Made by a program: the position numbers and the translations under genes | From: Rhodospirillales bacterium | Lineage (GTDB): Bacteria; Pseudomonadota; Alphaproteobacteria; Rhodospirillales; Magnetovibrionaceae | Assembly (NCBI GenBank): GCA_024653965.1 | Contig: JANLGW010000074.1 | Coordinates: 1-64,000, forward strand | DNA: 64,000 nt | Reading direction: 5' to 3' | The notes under the pieces: model-generated | The model's input: the letters and a program-made list of their open reading frames with translations, nothing else | The model's database searches: none | Told to the model about the DNA's origin: nothing | Part shown: positions 46,163 to 55,732 of the stretch, in pieces | How positions within the stretch are numbered: the stretch's first letter is position 1 | How the letters are laid out: the number at the start of each line of letters is the position of its first letter

Positions 46163-46180
46163 GTGGGGAGAACAATCATC

Positions 46181-47452
46181 ATGACCATTAAAAGTACGCG
46201 CCGTCAGTTTTTAAAAGCGACCGCAGCAACCGGCGCCGCCATTAGCGCATTTTCCATCGTCGGCTGCGCCACCGGCCCCAACGTCGTCGTCATCGGCGGC
46301 GGTTTCGGCGGCTCCACCGCGGCCCGCTATGTCAAAAAATTCGGTCCCAACATGAACGTCACGTTGATCGAACCGAAAACGTCATACACCACCTGCCCGT
46401 TTTCCAACGCCTACCTGGGTGGACTAGTAGATTTCAAATACATCACACACACCTATGACGGCCTTGTCGCCGATGGCATCAACGTGGTGCACGACACGGT
46501 TAGCGGCGTCGACGCCAATACCAAGTCGGTGACGCTGGCGGGCGGTCAAGTGCTCAACTATGACCGTCTAATCGTATCGCCGGGCATCGATTTCAAGTGG
46601 GACGTTCCCGGTTATACCGAAGAAACCAGCGCCAAAATTCCGCACGCGTGGAAAGCCGGCGACCAAACCAAGCTGCTGAAGTCTCAGTTGGAAGCCATGA
46701 AAGATGGCGGCGTGGTTATCATTTGCCCACCGAAGGACCCGTTCCGTTGTCCTCCTGGACCGTACGAACGCGCCTCCATGATCGCGCACTACCTGAAAAC
46801 CAACAAACCCAAATCCAAGGTTTTGATCTTGGACCGCAAGGACAAGTTCTCCAAGCAGGGCTTGTTCGTGGAAGGTTGGGGCAAAGTCTACGGCAAGATG
46901 GTCGAATGGGTATCGTCCGCACAAGGCGGTACGGTCGAAAGCATCGACGCCGCCAACATGACCGTGAAGGCGGAATTCGACGCCCACAAGGGCGCCGTCA
47001 TCAACTTCATCCCCAACCAAGTCGCAGGAGCGCTGGCGCATTCGGCTGGCTTAACCAACGACAAGGGCTGGTGCCCGGTCAACCTGAGCACGTTTGAATC
47101 GACGATCATTGCCGGTGTGCACGTGATCGGCGACGCCTCAATCGCGCCCGGTATGCCCAAGTCGGGCAATGCCGCCAACTCCCAGGCCAAAGCCTGCGCC
47201 TGGGCGGTGGTGCAGATGTTAAACGGCGCCACTACGGTTGACGCCCCGATGACATCCAACACCTGTTGGTCGCTGATCAGCCCCGATTACGGCATCCACG
47301 TATCGGCGGTCTGGCAAGGCAACGACAAGGAGTTCGTCTCGATCTCTGGCGGCGTTTCCGGCTCCAACCTGCCCGACGCCACCCGCAAAATGGAAGCGGA
47401 GTTCGCGCCGGGGTGGTACAAAAACATCGTCAAGGACACCTGGAACGTATAA
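46181..47452 (+). CDS. fccB: Flavocytochrome c sulfide dehydrogenase flavoprotein FccB
   Basis: A 423-residue flavoprotein with a twin-arginine signal (TRRQFLKATAATGAA). FAD binding: VVVIGGGFGGSTAARYVKKFG. Redox cysteines are in YTTCPFSNAYLGG and near GNAANSQAKACAW; the C-terminal domain is the FCSD type. It oxidises sulfide to sulfur or polysulfide in the periplasm and passes electrons to FccA. The ATG at 46181 has GGGGAGA; a GTG six codons earlier is unlikely. Confidence 0.94.
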   Translation: MTIKSTRRQFLKATAATGAAISAFSIVGCATGPNVVVIGGGFGGSTAARYVKKFGPNMNVTLIEPKTSYTTCPFSNAYLGGLVDFKYITHTYDGLVADGINVVHDTVSGVDANTKSVTLAGGQVLNYDRLIVSPGIDFKWDVPGYTEETSAKIPHAWKAGDQTKLLKSQLEAMKDGGVVIICPPKDPFRCPPGPYERASMIAHYLKTNKPKSKVLILDRKDKFSKQGLFVEGWGKVYGKMVEWVSSAQGGTVESIDAANMTVKAEFDAHKGAVINFIPNQVAGALAHSAGLTNDKGWCPVNLSTFESTIIAGVHVIGDASIAPGMPKSGNAANSQAKACAWAVVQMLNGATTVDAPMTSNTCWSLISPDYGIHVSAVWQGNDKEFVSISGGVSGSNLPDATRKMEAEFAPGWYKNIVKDTWNV

Positions 47453-47482
47453 TTTTACGTCAGGAATAATCTAATACGATCT

Positions 47483-47524
47483 GGGCGGAATGGAGCTTTC
47501 AAACTCCGTTCCGCCCAATTCTTT
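47483..47524 (+). terminator. Terminator of fccAB
   Basis: GGGCGGAATGGAG (47483-47495) pairs with CTCCGTTCCGCCC (47504-47516) with one G-T pair, followed by AATTCTTTT. Confidence 0.8.
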
Positions 47525-47633
47525 TGTCGCTTAACCCTGCCCTTGATTTCCCGGCTTGAATGGCCGAAATTCAACGTGGGCTCTGTGGAGCCTTTTGCCC
47601 CGATAACAAACCCATCCAAGGCATCCCCCTAGC

Positions 47634-47882
47634 ATGGCCACTCCCCCGCGCATTCCCGTCGTTAAACTGGTGATCTGGTGTTTGGTCATCGGGTTGGTAT
47701 TGGCCATGTTCAACGCCTCGCCCGAAGACGTGTACGCCTGGGCAGGCGAAACTGGCCGCGCCATCATCGATTGGTTATGGGCCTTCGGTCAGAAAATCGG
47801 CCCCTACATGCTCATGGGCGCGATGCTTGTGCTGCCCATCTGGGGCATCTCATACCTGTGGCGATTGCTCAAAAGCCGCTAG
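47634..47882 (+). CDS. DUF6460 family small membrane protein
   Basis: An 82-residue protein with two helices. The end PYMLMGAMLVLPIWGISYLWRLLK matches the DUF6460 family of alphaproteobacteria, whose function is not known. No ribosome site is obvious. It stands alone and converges on the hybrid kinase gene, whose stop lies 4 bases away. Confidence 0.75.
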   Translation: MATPPRIPVVKLVIWCLVIGLVLAMFNASPEDVYAWAGETGRAIIDWLWAFGQKIGPYMLMGAMLVLPIWGISYLWRLLKSR

Positions 47883-47886
47883 TTAC

Positions 47887-50523
47887 TCACTCAGACTCGT
47901 CGCCAAGCGCGTCTTCAATCGCCCCAAGGGTGGTGGGAATATCGAGCGGCTTCGTCAAATAGCCATCGAAGCCCATATCACGCGCATATTGAATATCCTT
48001 TGTCATCGCATTGGCGCTGATGGCGATTACCGGAATGGCCGCCGTTTTGGGGTTGAGGCGCAGGGCCCGCATGGCATCTATGCCGTTCATACCGGGCAAT
48101 TGGATATCCATCAAAATAAGCGCCGGAAGCTCGGCCTTCGCCATGGCAATGCCCAGTTCTGCATTTTGCGCGGTCAGAAGCGTTAGGTGTGCGTGGTGTT
48201 CCAAAATCATTTCCATCAACTGCAAGTTCGATGGGTTGTCTTCGATGTACAGCACCTTGCGATCAGCCATGAGCGCCGGATCGTGGGCCATCGTTTTGAT
48301 GCTTTCGATCGTGAGTTTCACGGATTGCCTCATTTGTTTTTCCGATGCCAACGGCAACTCGAACCAAAACATTGCGCCGTCGCCCTGTTCGGATACAAAA
48401 CCGATTTCGCCGTGCATCAACAGCACCAGCTCCTTGGTGATGGTCAGGCCGATACCTGTACCCTCGACCGTGCTGCCTTCCGCACCAAGCCGATTGAAAG
48501 GGGCAAAAACTTTGTCATGCATATGGGCGGGAATGCCGGGGCCGTTATCCTTAACTTCAAAACGACAGACATCCCCTTTCACCTTGCACTTAAGCGAAAT
48601 CGCGCCGCCTTCATAATTGTACTTGGTGGCGTTGGACAGCAGGTTCAACAAGACCTGATGAAGCCGGGTAACGTCGGCACGCACGAACGTCGTCCCTTCT
48701 TCTGGAATATCGTACTCGATGTGGATGTTGCGTTTATCGGCCATGGTCCGGGCCATCGCCACCGCATCCATAAGCTGGGTCGTAACATCGACGGTTTCCA
48801 TCGAAAGCGTCATTTTACCACTTTCGATTTTTGCCAGATTCAAAACCTGATCGATCAATTCCAGCAAATGTTTTCCCCCTTTGAGAATTTGACTGACGGA
48901 TTTCTTCTGTGCTTCAGTCAAGGGGTGGTCGTGATCCAATTCCAGAAGTTGCCCAAAGCCCATAACGGCATTGAGCGGGGTGCGCAACTCGTGACTCATG
49001 GAAGATAGAAATTGAGATTTGGCGAGATTCGCCTGCTCCGCCTCGACCCTTGCCGCATTGATGCGATTTTCAAATTCCTTGCGTTCGGAAATATCGCGCA
49101 TAATGCCGATGAATTTTTGTTCCCCATTCAATTCCATCGGAGACACATTGAGTTCCAACGGAAACCTCGCGCCATTTTTACGCAATCCAAACAGATCGCG
49201 GGCGCGATTGATGATCCGTGGGGCGTGCAGTTTGGAGTGGTGAAGGTATTCATCATGCGCCGCCCGCTCTTCCTGAGGCATCAGCATGGAAATATTTTTT
49301 CCCACGACCTCGGTTTCGGCGTAACCGAAGATCGCTTCGGCAGATGGGTTAAAGGTTTCGATAAGACCTTCGCGCGACAACGTGATGATGCCTTCGGCGC
49401 TATTGTTGATGATGCTCTGAAAGCGCAATTCGCGCTGTTGAATTTCACGCTGCGATTCATCTTCGAGTTGACGATAGGCCTGCTGAAGCTCTTCAACAAG
49501 AATACTGAAGGCAACCGCCAAATCATCAACTTCGTCGCGATTGTCAGAGGTAAAAGAAATTTTCTGAACTTTGGCCTTGGAAAGCTCACCGGCTTCCTGC
49601 CTCAATCGCGTCAACTTGCGCGTCTGCGTTTTCGACAACCAAAAACTGCCCAGCAACGCGATAATAAATATTGCGCCACTCATGGCGGCAACATTGCCCA
49701 GCAGCTCATCCAAAGGGTCTTGTATGAAGGATTCTTGTGCGGCCAGATGAACGACCAGAGGCTCGCCAACAATGCTGGGGGGGAATGACAGGGCAGCATG
49801 GGTTATCGGGATGTCTTTTCTATGCGCATTGAGAGTGACAAAACTCGCAATCTCGCTTACCGTTTCAAGGTTCAAAGAAGAAAGCCACGGCTCGATGGAA
49901 AAGATGCTCTTAATCCTTTCAAACTCCAGCCATTCCCTCAAGTTCACCTGAAAGATCAACGCCCCCTCGGCGGTTTCGGTATTGCGAAAAATAACGGGCT
50001 CGGCGATCACCAGATAAGGAGCGCCATTGGATAAAATAATGCGGCCGTCTCCCTTGGCGCGCTCCACAATCCCCGCCGCCCAGGACATGGGCAGCATGAG
50101 ATTTTCGCCCGGACGATTGGTTGCAATGACCTTGCCCTGAAAGTTGGTCATCGCCACGGTAATCGCGAAACCTTCCGATGCGGAAAGCCCCGCGACAAAA
50201 TCACGCAAATAAACATCCCGGCCCAAATCATCGGTAAGCGCATTGGCAATGATGGCGTTCGACGACAGCTCCTTCAAATTTTCAACCAAGGCGTAAACGC
50301 GCGTTTCCAAATCGTGGCGAAACGTCTGGGCGTGCCCTTCCAGCGCCTGATTGGTCACCTTCAAGGACATATCGCGAAGCGCATTGTAGGAAAATGCCGA
50401 AGTGATGAAGATGATGACAAGCAATAGCGCAGAGGTAGACAGCATCATCTTGGCGGAAAAACTTTGCCACCATGCTCGACCCTGCCTGTTGGCCGTAACC
50501 GATTGTCTGGGTTGTGTCGTCAT
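47887..50523 (-). CDS. Hybrid sensor histidine kinase with receiver
   Basis: An 878-residue protein: helix about 24-46, periplasmic double-Cache-like sensor to about 270, helix about 277-297, HAMP-type linker, PAS about 365-480, HisKA with MSHELRTPLNAVMGFG near 510, HATPase_c to about 735 and a C-terminal receiver about 755-870 with phospho-acceptor in ALILMDIQLPGMNG. It follows the lone solute-binding protein gene by 12 bases, so the two form one unit in which the binding protein could report to the kinase. Confidence 0.92.
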   Translation of the reverse strand: MTTQPRQSVTANRQGRAWWQSFSAKMMLSTSALLLVIIFITSAFSYNALRDMSLKVTNQALEGHAQTFRHDLETRVYALVENLKELSSNAIIANALTDDLGRDVYLRDFVAGLSASEGFAITVAMTNFQGKVIATNRPGENLMLPMSWAAGIVERAKGDGRIILSNGAPYLVIAEPVIFRNTETAEGALIFQVNLREWLEFERIKSIFSIEPWLSSLNLETVSEIASFVTLNAHRKDIPITHAALSFPPSIVGEPLVVHLAAQESFIQDPLDELLGNVAAMSGAIFIIALLGSFWLSKTQTRKLTRLRQEAGELSKAKVQKISFTSDNRDEVDDLAVAFSILVEELQQAYRQLEDESQREIQQRELRFQSIINNSAEGIITLSREGLIETFNPSAEAIFGYAETEVVGKNISMLMPQEERAAHDEYLHHSKLHAPRIINRARDLFGLRKNGARFPLELNVSPMELNGEQKFIGIMRDISERKEFENRINAARVEAEQANLAKSQFLSSMSHELRTPLNAVMGFGQLLELDHDHPLTEAQKKSVSQILKGGKHLLELIDQVLNLAKIESGKMTLSMETVDVTTQLMDAVAMARTMADKRNIHIEYDIPEEGTTFVRADVTRLHQVLLNLLSNATKYNYEGGAISLKCKVKGDVCRFEVKDNGPGIPAHMHDKVFAPFNRLGAEGSTVEGTGIGLTITKELVLLMHGEIGFVSEQGDGAMFWFELPLASEKQMRQSVKLTIESIKTMAHDPALMADRKVLYIEDNPSNLQLMEMILEHHAHLTLLTAQNAELGIAMAKAELPALILMDIQLPGMNGIDAMRALRLNPKTAAIPVIAISANAMTKDIQYARDMGFDGYLTKPLDIPTTLGAIEDALGDESE

Positions 50524-50535
50524 TGAAAGTGCCGT

Positions 50536-51750
50536 TTACGGTTCGACCGGCACGATCATGCCGTCGGCGCCGTACTTCGCGAAGAAAACCAATTCCGGCC
50601 CCAAGGCTTCATGATTGTTGGCGCTAAAGGGCGGATTGTAATCCCTTACCAACCCATTGTGCGGACCAAGATTTTCCAACGCATCGCGAATGGTTGCCCG
50701 GTTCGTGGACCCGGCGGTATCGATCGCTTTGGCCAAGATGTGCATCATGTCATAGCCGTGCCCCACTCCGACGGGAGAAGCCAGTTTTTCCAAGTCATCA
50801 ATGCCCGCCATTTCCTTGACGGTTTTTTTGAACGCCGCAAGCGCCTGAGGACGCGCTCTCGCAAAACTAAAAGTCTGCACAAACGAAAAATCAAGCCCCG
50901 CCAACGCCGGACCGCTGGCCTCGACCATGTCGCCGCCGGTCACGCCCCAATGCGAAATGATCGGCACACGCAATACATCGGGACGCTCACCCAACTGGCG
51001 AACGAGAAGCGAGCCTTCAAGATCATTGGTCACAAACAAAACGGATTGAGCGCCGGAGCTGAGTAAGGATCGATAATGCTGGAGCATGTCCTGTTCACCC
51101 CAGTTGTACCAAATCGATCCCACCAGTTGAGCCTGGGGTGAATGCGCCAGAGCCGCTTCCAATGCTTTTTGGTTGCTGCGCCCCCAGCCAGTGTTGGGCA
51201 GCAACACGCCAATTTTATTACCGCCCTTTGCCAATGCCTGCTTCAACATAGCGGGCATGGCCCAAGAATCTTTCAACGACAGGCGGAAGGTATAACTGGG
51301 CGTAAAAGCATGCTCGGTAATATCGTCGGCAGCAGCCCAGACGTCGAGCAACGGCATCTGCTTCGCGTGCGCCGGTTCGATTTGCTGCAAGAGCACGGGG
51401 CTGAAGCGATCTCCAATGACGGCGACCAAATCTTCAATCGCCGCAAACTCTTCGAGATTGACAAGGCCGCGCGCAGCCACCGAGCGATTGTCTTTGGTGA
51501 TCAATTCAAGCGGACGACCACCCAACACACCGCCCGCCGCGTTGATTTCATGCATCGCCGCCCGCAGCCCCAATTCGATCGCCTTAGATGAGGTGGAGTT
51601 TTTCACACCATAAGAGCCGTCGAACCCGACATAGACCGGATTGACTGGACCACCTTCGGCATGAAGCGCCGAGCTGGAAAACAATATGGAACTCAGCGCC
51701 GCAAAGATTACAAACGTTACGTTTTTCAGGATGTGTTTCACGGGGAGCAT
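50536..51750 (-). CDS. Lone periplasmic binding protein, branched-chain amino-acid type
   Basis: A 404-residue Peripla_BP_6-type protein with a signal peptide (about 1-31). NPVYVGFDGSYGVKNSTSSKAIELGLRAAMHEINAAGGVLGGRPLEL marks the fold. No permease or ATPase gene is near; the downstream partner is a kinase 12 bases away. That order points to ligand sensing rather than transport, as with other binding protein and kinase pairs. Confidence 0.88.
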   Translation of the reverse strand: MLPVKHILKNVTFVIFAALSSILFSSSALHAEGGPVNPVYVGFDGSYGVKNSTSSKAIELGLRAAMHEINAAGGVLGGRPLELITKDNRSVAARGLVNLEEFAAIEDLVAVIGDRFSPVLLQQIEPAHAKQMPLLDVWAAADDITEHAFTPSYTFRLSLKDSWAMPAMLKQALAKGGNKIGVLLPNTGWGRSNQKALEAALAHSPQAQLVGSIWYNWGEQDMLQHYRSLLSSGAQSVLFVTNDLEGSLLVRQLGERPDVLRVPIISHWGVTGGDMVEASGPALAGLDFSFVQTFSFARARPQALAAFKKTVKEMAGIDDLEKLASPVGVGHGYDMMHILAKAIDTAGSTNRATIRDALENLGPHNGLVRDYNPPFSANNHEALGPELVFFAKYGADGMIVPVEP

Positions 51751-51907
51751 CCTCTCAATCGCCGATATTTTTTTGACTTAAGGGTAAAAAAACGGTCCGC
51801 ATCCCCTTAATTTTAAGACCCTTATTGTATTATGGCTTGAAGGCTTGAACCATCAATTTATTCAACAATCGTCAGTTGCCTGCACGGAAAGCACCTCTGC
51901 TGGCGCA

Positions 51908-51944
51908 CAAAAAAGCCGCCGGAGTTTACCCCGACGGCTTTTTT
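51908..51944. terminator. Terminator downstream of the second phosphoribulokinase
   Basis: AAAAAAGCCG (51908-51917) and CGGCTTTTTT (51935-51944) flank a GC-rich core (51913-51940 as hairpin). The symmetrical A and T runs let it work for the minus-strand kinase gene, 31 bases away. Confidence 0.8.
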
Positions 51945-51974
51945 CTAAGATGGCGTTGAGCCAGCTTGAAAGGC

Positions 51975-52940
51975 TTACTTGCCCGCTTTTTTGGCGGGGG
52001 CCTTCTTAGCCGGGGCTTTTTTCGCCGGGGCTTTTTTGACTGCCGCGCGCTTGGCGACCGGACCACGATTGATGAGCATCTGACGCAAGATCGGGGTCAA
52101 AATCAGCTCCATGGCGAAGCCCATCTTGCCGCCGGGCACCACGATGGTGTTCCGCCGCGACATGAATGAGTGCGGGATCATCTGCAGGAGATTCGAGAAA
52201 TCCACTCCGCCGGCGATGTTTTCCGGCTTGCGGAAACGAATCACCACCACGCTTTCGTCTGGGGTCGGAATATCGCGGGCAATAATCGGATCAGACGTAT
52301 CAACCACCGGCACACGCTGGAAGTTGATGTCGGTGTGCATGAACTGCGGCACGATGTAACGCACATAGTCGTTCATCCGGCGCAAGATGGTGTCCATCAC
52401 CGCTTCCGACGAATAACCGCGCTGGCTGGTGTCGCGGTGAATCTTCTGGATCCATTCCAGATTGATCACCGGCACCACGCCGATTTTCAAATCGATAAAG
52501 CTGGGCATATCGATGCCGTCGGTTTTCACGCAACCGTGCAGACCTTCATAGAACATCAAATCGGTGCCGGCCGGAATATTCGCCCAAGGGGTAAATTCAC
52601 CCGGCTTCAGCCCCGGATAAGCCTTGGCCTCTTCATCGGAGTGCAGATACAAACGGCGTTTGCCGGTGCCGGTCTGGCCGTAGGATTTGAACAAATCGGC
52701 CAAGCGCTTGAATTCGTTAGCGTTTGCGCCAAAATGGCTGAAATTCATATTGCCCTTGGCTTCCGCCTCGGCAACTTTGGCTTTCATTTCAACGCGGTTA
52801 TAGCGGTGAAAGCTGTCCCCCTCGATCACCGCGGGGGTGATGCCCTCACGGCGGAACATGTGCTCGAAGGAGTCCTTGACCGTGCTGGTGCCAGCGCCGG
52901 AGGAGCCGGTCACGGCGATGATCGGATATTTCTTCGACAC
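51975..52940 (-). CDS. prkB: Phosphoribulokinase, proteobacterial class, with a lysine-alanine-proline tail
   Basis: A 321-residue kinase. Residues 1-290 are the octameric class I type: IAVTGSSGAGTSTV, EGDSFHRY, FSHFGANANEF and FYEGLHG. The C-terminal 25 or so residues are an extension in which KKAPA occurs three times in tandem, like histone H1 tails. Start is GTG at 52940 with GGAAGGAAA ahead. It is far from cbbM and lies alone next to tRNA-His. Symbol given only to separate it from the kinase at 43.5 kb. Confidence 0.92.
   Translation of the reverse strand: MSKKYPIIAVTGSSGAGTSTVKDSFEHMFRREGITPAVIEGDSFHRYNRVEMKAKVAEAEAKGNMNFSHFGANANEFKRLADLFKSYGQTGTGKRRLYLHSDEEAKAYPGLKPGEFTPWANIPAGTDLMFYEGLHGCVKTDGIDMPSFIDLKIGVVPVINLEWIQKIHRDTSQRGYSSEAVMDTILRRMNDYVRYIVPQFMHTDINFQRVPVVDTSDPIIARDIPTPDESVVVIRFRKPENIAGGVDFSNLLQMIPHSFMSRRNTIVVPGGKMGFAMELILTPILRQMLINRGPVAKRAAVKKAPAKKAPAKKAPAKKAGK
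51978..52053 (-). repeat. In-frame tandem repeat encoding the lysine tail
   Basis: The 3' end of the kinase gene carries three 15-base units (each encoding Lys-Lys-Ala-Pro-Ala) that differ at silent positions. Silent changes among the units show the repeat is kept for its protein sequence, not a recent slippage. Confidence 0.7.
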
Positions 52941-53046
52941 GATATTTCCTTCCCTGTCAGAATAAGAAGTCGTTATCCATATGGCCCATGGGAGGTCACT
53001 TGGGCTCCGGGCAGGCGGCCTGAATGCACTGCCCAAAGTCATTTAA

Positions 53047-53124
53047 TGGGGTGGCTGATGGGATTTGAACCCACGGCCTCTTGGATCACAACCAAGCGCT
53101 CTAACCAACTGAGCTACAGCCACC
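53047..53124 (-). tRNA. tRNA-His (GTG anticodon)
   Basis: Minus strand: GGTGGCTGTAGCTCAG opens the acceptor and D arms, TTGGTTGTGATCCAAG is the anticodon arm with GTG, GTGGGTTCAAATCCCAT is the T arm and AGCCACC closes the acceptor, followed by an encoded CCA. The extra 5' G pairs as in all tRNA-His genes. The T of the loop and all stems match. Confidence 0.98.
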
Positions 53125-53442
53125 ACAATCTAAAACGCACAATCGGGGCGAGGCCCCGAAAGCCGACATTTACTAGACGCATCCCCCGGCCCCGTCAAGC
53201 ACGTGTATGGGTCCATTGTTGTCTTTCTTTTCCGGCCCAACACCCCGCTTTCTCCAGCCGTTATTTCCCGCCCCCGTTCCCGCTTCTATGCCCCCTGCCC
53301 CCGGCGCTAACCAACAACGCTGCTCGTAAAATCAGCATATGCTTAAAAAATGTGCAGTTATCGATTTTTTTCTACCGAAAAGCGTTTGCAAACCGCCATA
53401 AATCATGAGGATTTCCGCGCCCAAGTTATCCACAGCGCAACT
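53125..53442. promoter_or_regulatory. Gap between tRNA-His and glnB
   Basis: A stretch without a gene. CGGGGC-GAG-GCCCCG (53144-53158) is a perfect six-base-pair hairpin 20 bases 5' of tRNA-His. A pyrimidine-rich part (53215-53300) follows. The tRNA promoter and NtrC sites for glnB may lie here; none was identified with confidence. Confidence 0.35.
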
Positions 53443-53458
53443 TGGCACGCACTGTGCT
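53443..53458 (+). promoter_or_regulatory. Sigma-54 promoter of glnB-glnA
   Basis: TGGCACG-N4-GTGCT, with GG and GC separated by 10 bases, matches the sigma-54 consensus TGGCACG-N4-TTGCT at all but one base. It lies 122 bases before the glnB start. Nitrogen control through NtrC is expected. Confidence 0.75.
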
Positions 53459-53576
53459 AAATAATTCTGAGAAATCGGGGGTGAAAAAACCCGGAAATGC
53501 AGGAGACAGCTAAGGCCCGAGTATGTGATATTTCCTTTCGTGAAATTCCCTCCCCGGCCAAGCGGAGACCGTTTAA

Positions 53577-53918
<342 letters not shown>

Positions 53919-54008
53919 GACTTGACCAATTCGGTTGCCGGGCTGAAAAGTCTGGGCCGTATGAATATGTACCGCATTGAAAACCCCATCCGTTGAGGAA
54001 CTGATACC

Positions 54009-55430
54009 ATGTCTTTGGATTGCAAAACCGCAAGTGATGTCCTGAAATACATTAAGGACGAAAAAATTGATTGGGTGGACCTGCGTTTCACCGACCCGAA
54101 GGGCAAGTGGCAGCACTTGACCATGTGCTCTGATTTCGTGGGCGCCACCGAATTCGAAGAAGGCATCATGTTCGATGGCTCGTCGATCGCCGGTTGGAAA
54201 GCCATCAACGAATCCGACATGAGCCTGATCCCCGATCCGACCACCGCCGTGATGGACCCGTTCGCTGCGCAGCCGATGCTGATCTTGTTCTGCGACGTCC
54301 GCGAACCGAGCACCGGCCAGGGCTACAACCGCGACCCGCGTTCCGTTGCCAAGCGCGCCGAAGCCTACCTCAAAACCACCGGCATCGGCGACACCGCGTA
54401 CTTCGGTCCCGAATTGGAATTCTTCGTGTTTGACGACGTACGTTTCGACGTGTCGATGAACCGCTGCTTCTATGAATTCGATTCCGACGAAGGCCCCTAT
54501 GTCACGGGCAAGATCTTGCCGGAAAGCAATATGGGTCACCGTCCGCCGGTTAAGGGCGGTTACTTCCCCGTTCCTCCCGTTGACTCCGCGCACGATCTGC
54601 GCGCCGAAATGGTCACCGTGATGAAGGAAATGGGCTTGACCATGGACAAGCACCACCACGAAGTGGCACCCAGCCAGCACGAACTCGGCATGACCTTCTC
54701 CACCTTGGTGAAATCGGCCGACAACATCCAGATCAACAAGTACTGCACCCACATGACCGCGCACACCTACGGCAAGACGGCGACCTTCATGCCCAAGCCC
54801 GTAATCGGCGACAACGGTTCGGGCATGCACACCCACCAGTCCATCTGGAAGGACGGCAAGCCGCTGTTCGCGGGTAACGGTTATGCCGACCTGTCGGATA
54901 TGGCGCTGTACTACATCGGCGGCATCATCCACCATGCCAAGTCGCTGAACGCCTTCACCAACCCGTCGACCAACTCCTACAAGCGTCTGATCCCGGGTTT
55001 TGAAGCTCCGGTGCTGCTCGCCTACTCCGCGCGCAACCGTTCCGCTTCGTGCCGTATTCCGTACACGACTTCGCCCAAGGGCAAGCGCGTCGAAATCCGC
55101 TTCCCGGACCCGGCTTCCAACCCGTACTTGGCGTTCACCGCCATGATGATGGCGGGCCTGGACGGTATCCAGAACAAGATCCACCCCGGCGATGCCATGG
55201 ACAAGAACCTCTACGACCTGCCGCCTGCAGAGTTGGCCGAAGTTCCGACCGTGTGCGGCAGCCTGCGCCAAGCGCTGGAAGCTCTAGAAGCCGACCGCGC
55301 CTATCTCACCAAAGGCAACGTGATGGACGACGACATGATCGACGCCTACATCGCGCTCAAGTGGGAAGAAGTGTACAACTTCGAACACACCCCGCACCCG
55401 GTCGAATGGCAGATGTACTACAGCTGCTAA
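54009..55430 (+). CDS. glnA: Glutamine synthetase type I
   Basis: A 473-residue enzyme that makes glutamine from glutamate and ammonia. Family motifs: [10 protein letters not shown], the PEx-type [16 protein letters not shown] and the adenylylation tyrosine near 402 (NLYDLPPAE). The length matches type I-beta enzymes. Translation follows GAGGAAC upstream of ATG. Confidence 0.98.
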   Translation: MSLDCKTASDVLKYIKDEKIDWVDLRFTDPKGKWQHLTMCSDFVGATEFEEGIMFDGSSIAGWKAINESDMSLIPDPTTAVMDPFAAQPMLILFCDVREPSTGQGYNRDPRSVAKRAEAYLKTTGIGDTAYFGPELEFFVFDDVRFDVSMNRCFYEFDSDEGPYVTGKILPESNMGHRPPVKGGYFPVPPVDSAHDLRAEMVTVMKEMGLTMDKHHHEVAPSQHELGMTFSTLVKSADNIQINKYCTHMTAHTYGKTATFMPKPVIGDNGSGMHTHQSIWKDGKPLFAGNGYADLSDMALYYIGGIIHHAKSLNAFTNPSTNSYKRLIPGFEAPVLLAYSARNRSASCRIPYTTSPKGKRVEIRFPDPASNPYLAFTAMMMAGLDGIQNKIHPGDAMDKNLYDLPPAELAEVPTVCGSLRQALEALEADRAYLTKGNVMDDDMIDAYIALKWEEVYNFEHTPHPVEWQMYYSC

Positions 55431-55459
55431 TCCACCGCGTAACGTGCATACACAACCGA

Positions 55460-55490
55460 AAGCCCCCGCAGCAAACTGCGGGGGCTTTTT
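55460..55490 (+). terminator. Terminator of glnA
   Basis: AAGCCCCCGCAG (55460-55471) pairs exactly with CTGCGGGGGCTT (55476-55487) around a CAAA loop, followed by TTT. A strong Rho-independent terminator. Confidence 0.9.
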
Positions 55491-55495
55491 GTTGC

Positions 55496-55708
55496 TTATG
55501 AATCGACCATTCCCCACGCAATACGGCTCCAGGCCCGTTCGTGAAAATAATAAATCGCCATCTTGGTGACCACCTCGAAACTCGCGATAGACCCCGCCAG
55601 CACTAAACTGCCCGTCACGAAATAGCTGATCAACAGCGTATCAATGGTGGCTGTAAGCCGCCACGACACGGTCTTTGCAAGAGATCGCCTGCGTGAATAA
55701 GTCGCCAT
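55496..55708 (-). CDS. DUF2061 family membrane protein
   Basis: A 70-residue protein with two helices. SLAKTVSWRLTATIDTLLISYFVTG and FHERAWSRIAWG are the DUF2061 signatures. The family is often encoded near sulfate assimilation genes, as here, just downstream of cysC. Its function is not established. Confidence 0.9.
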   Translation of the reverse strand: MATYSRRRSLAKTVSWRLTATIDTLLISYFVTGSLVLAGSIASFEVVTKMAIYYFHERAWSRIAWGMVDS

Positions 55709-55732
55709 GATCCCGTCACTTTCATTACTGCG

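Noticed and set aside
51978-52053. Tandem 15-base repeats considered as a CRISPR or minisatellite
   Set aside because: They are in frame, coding and differ only silently; no spacers.
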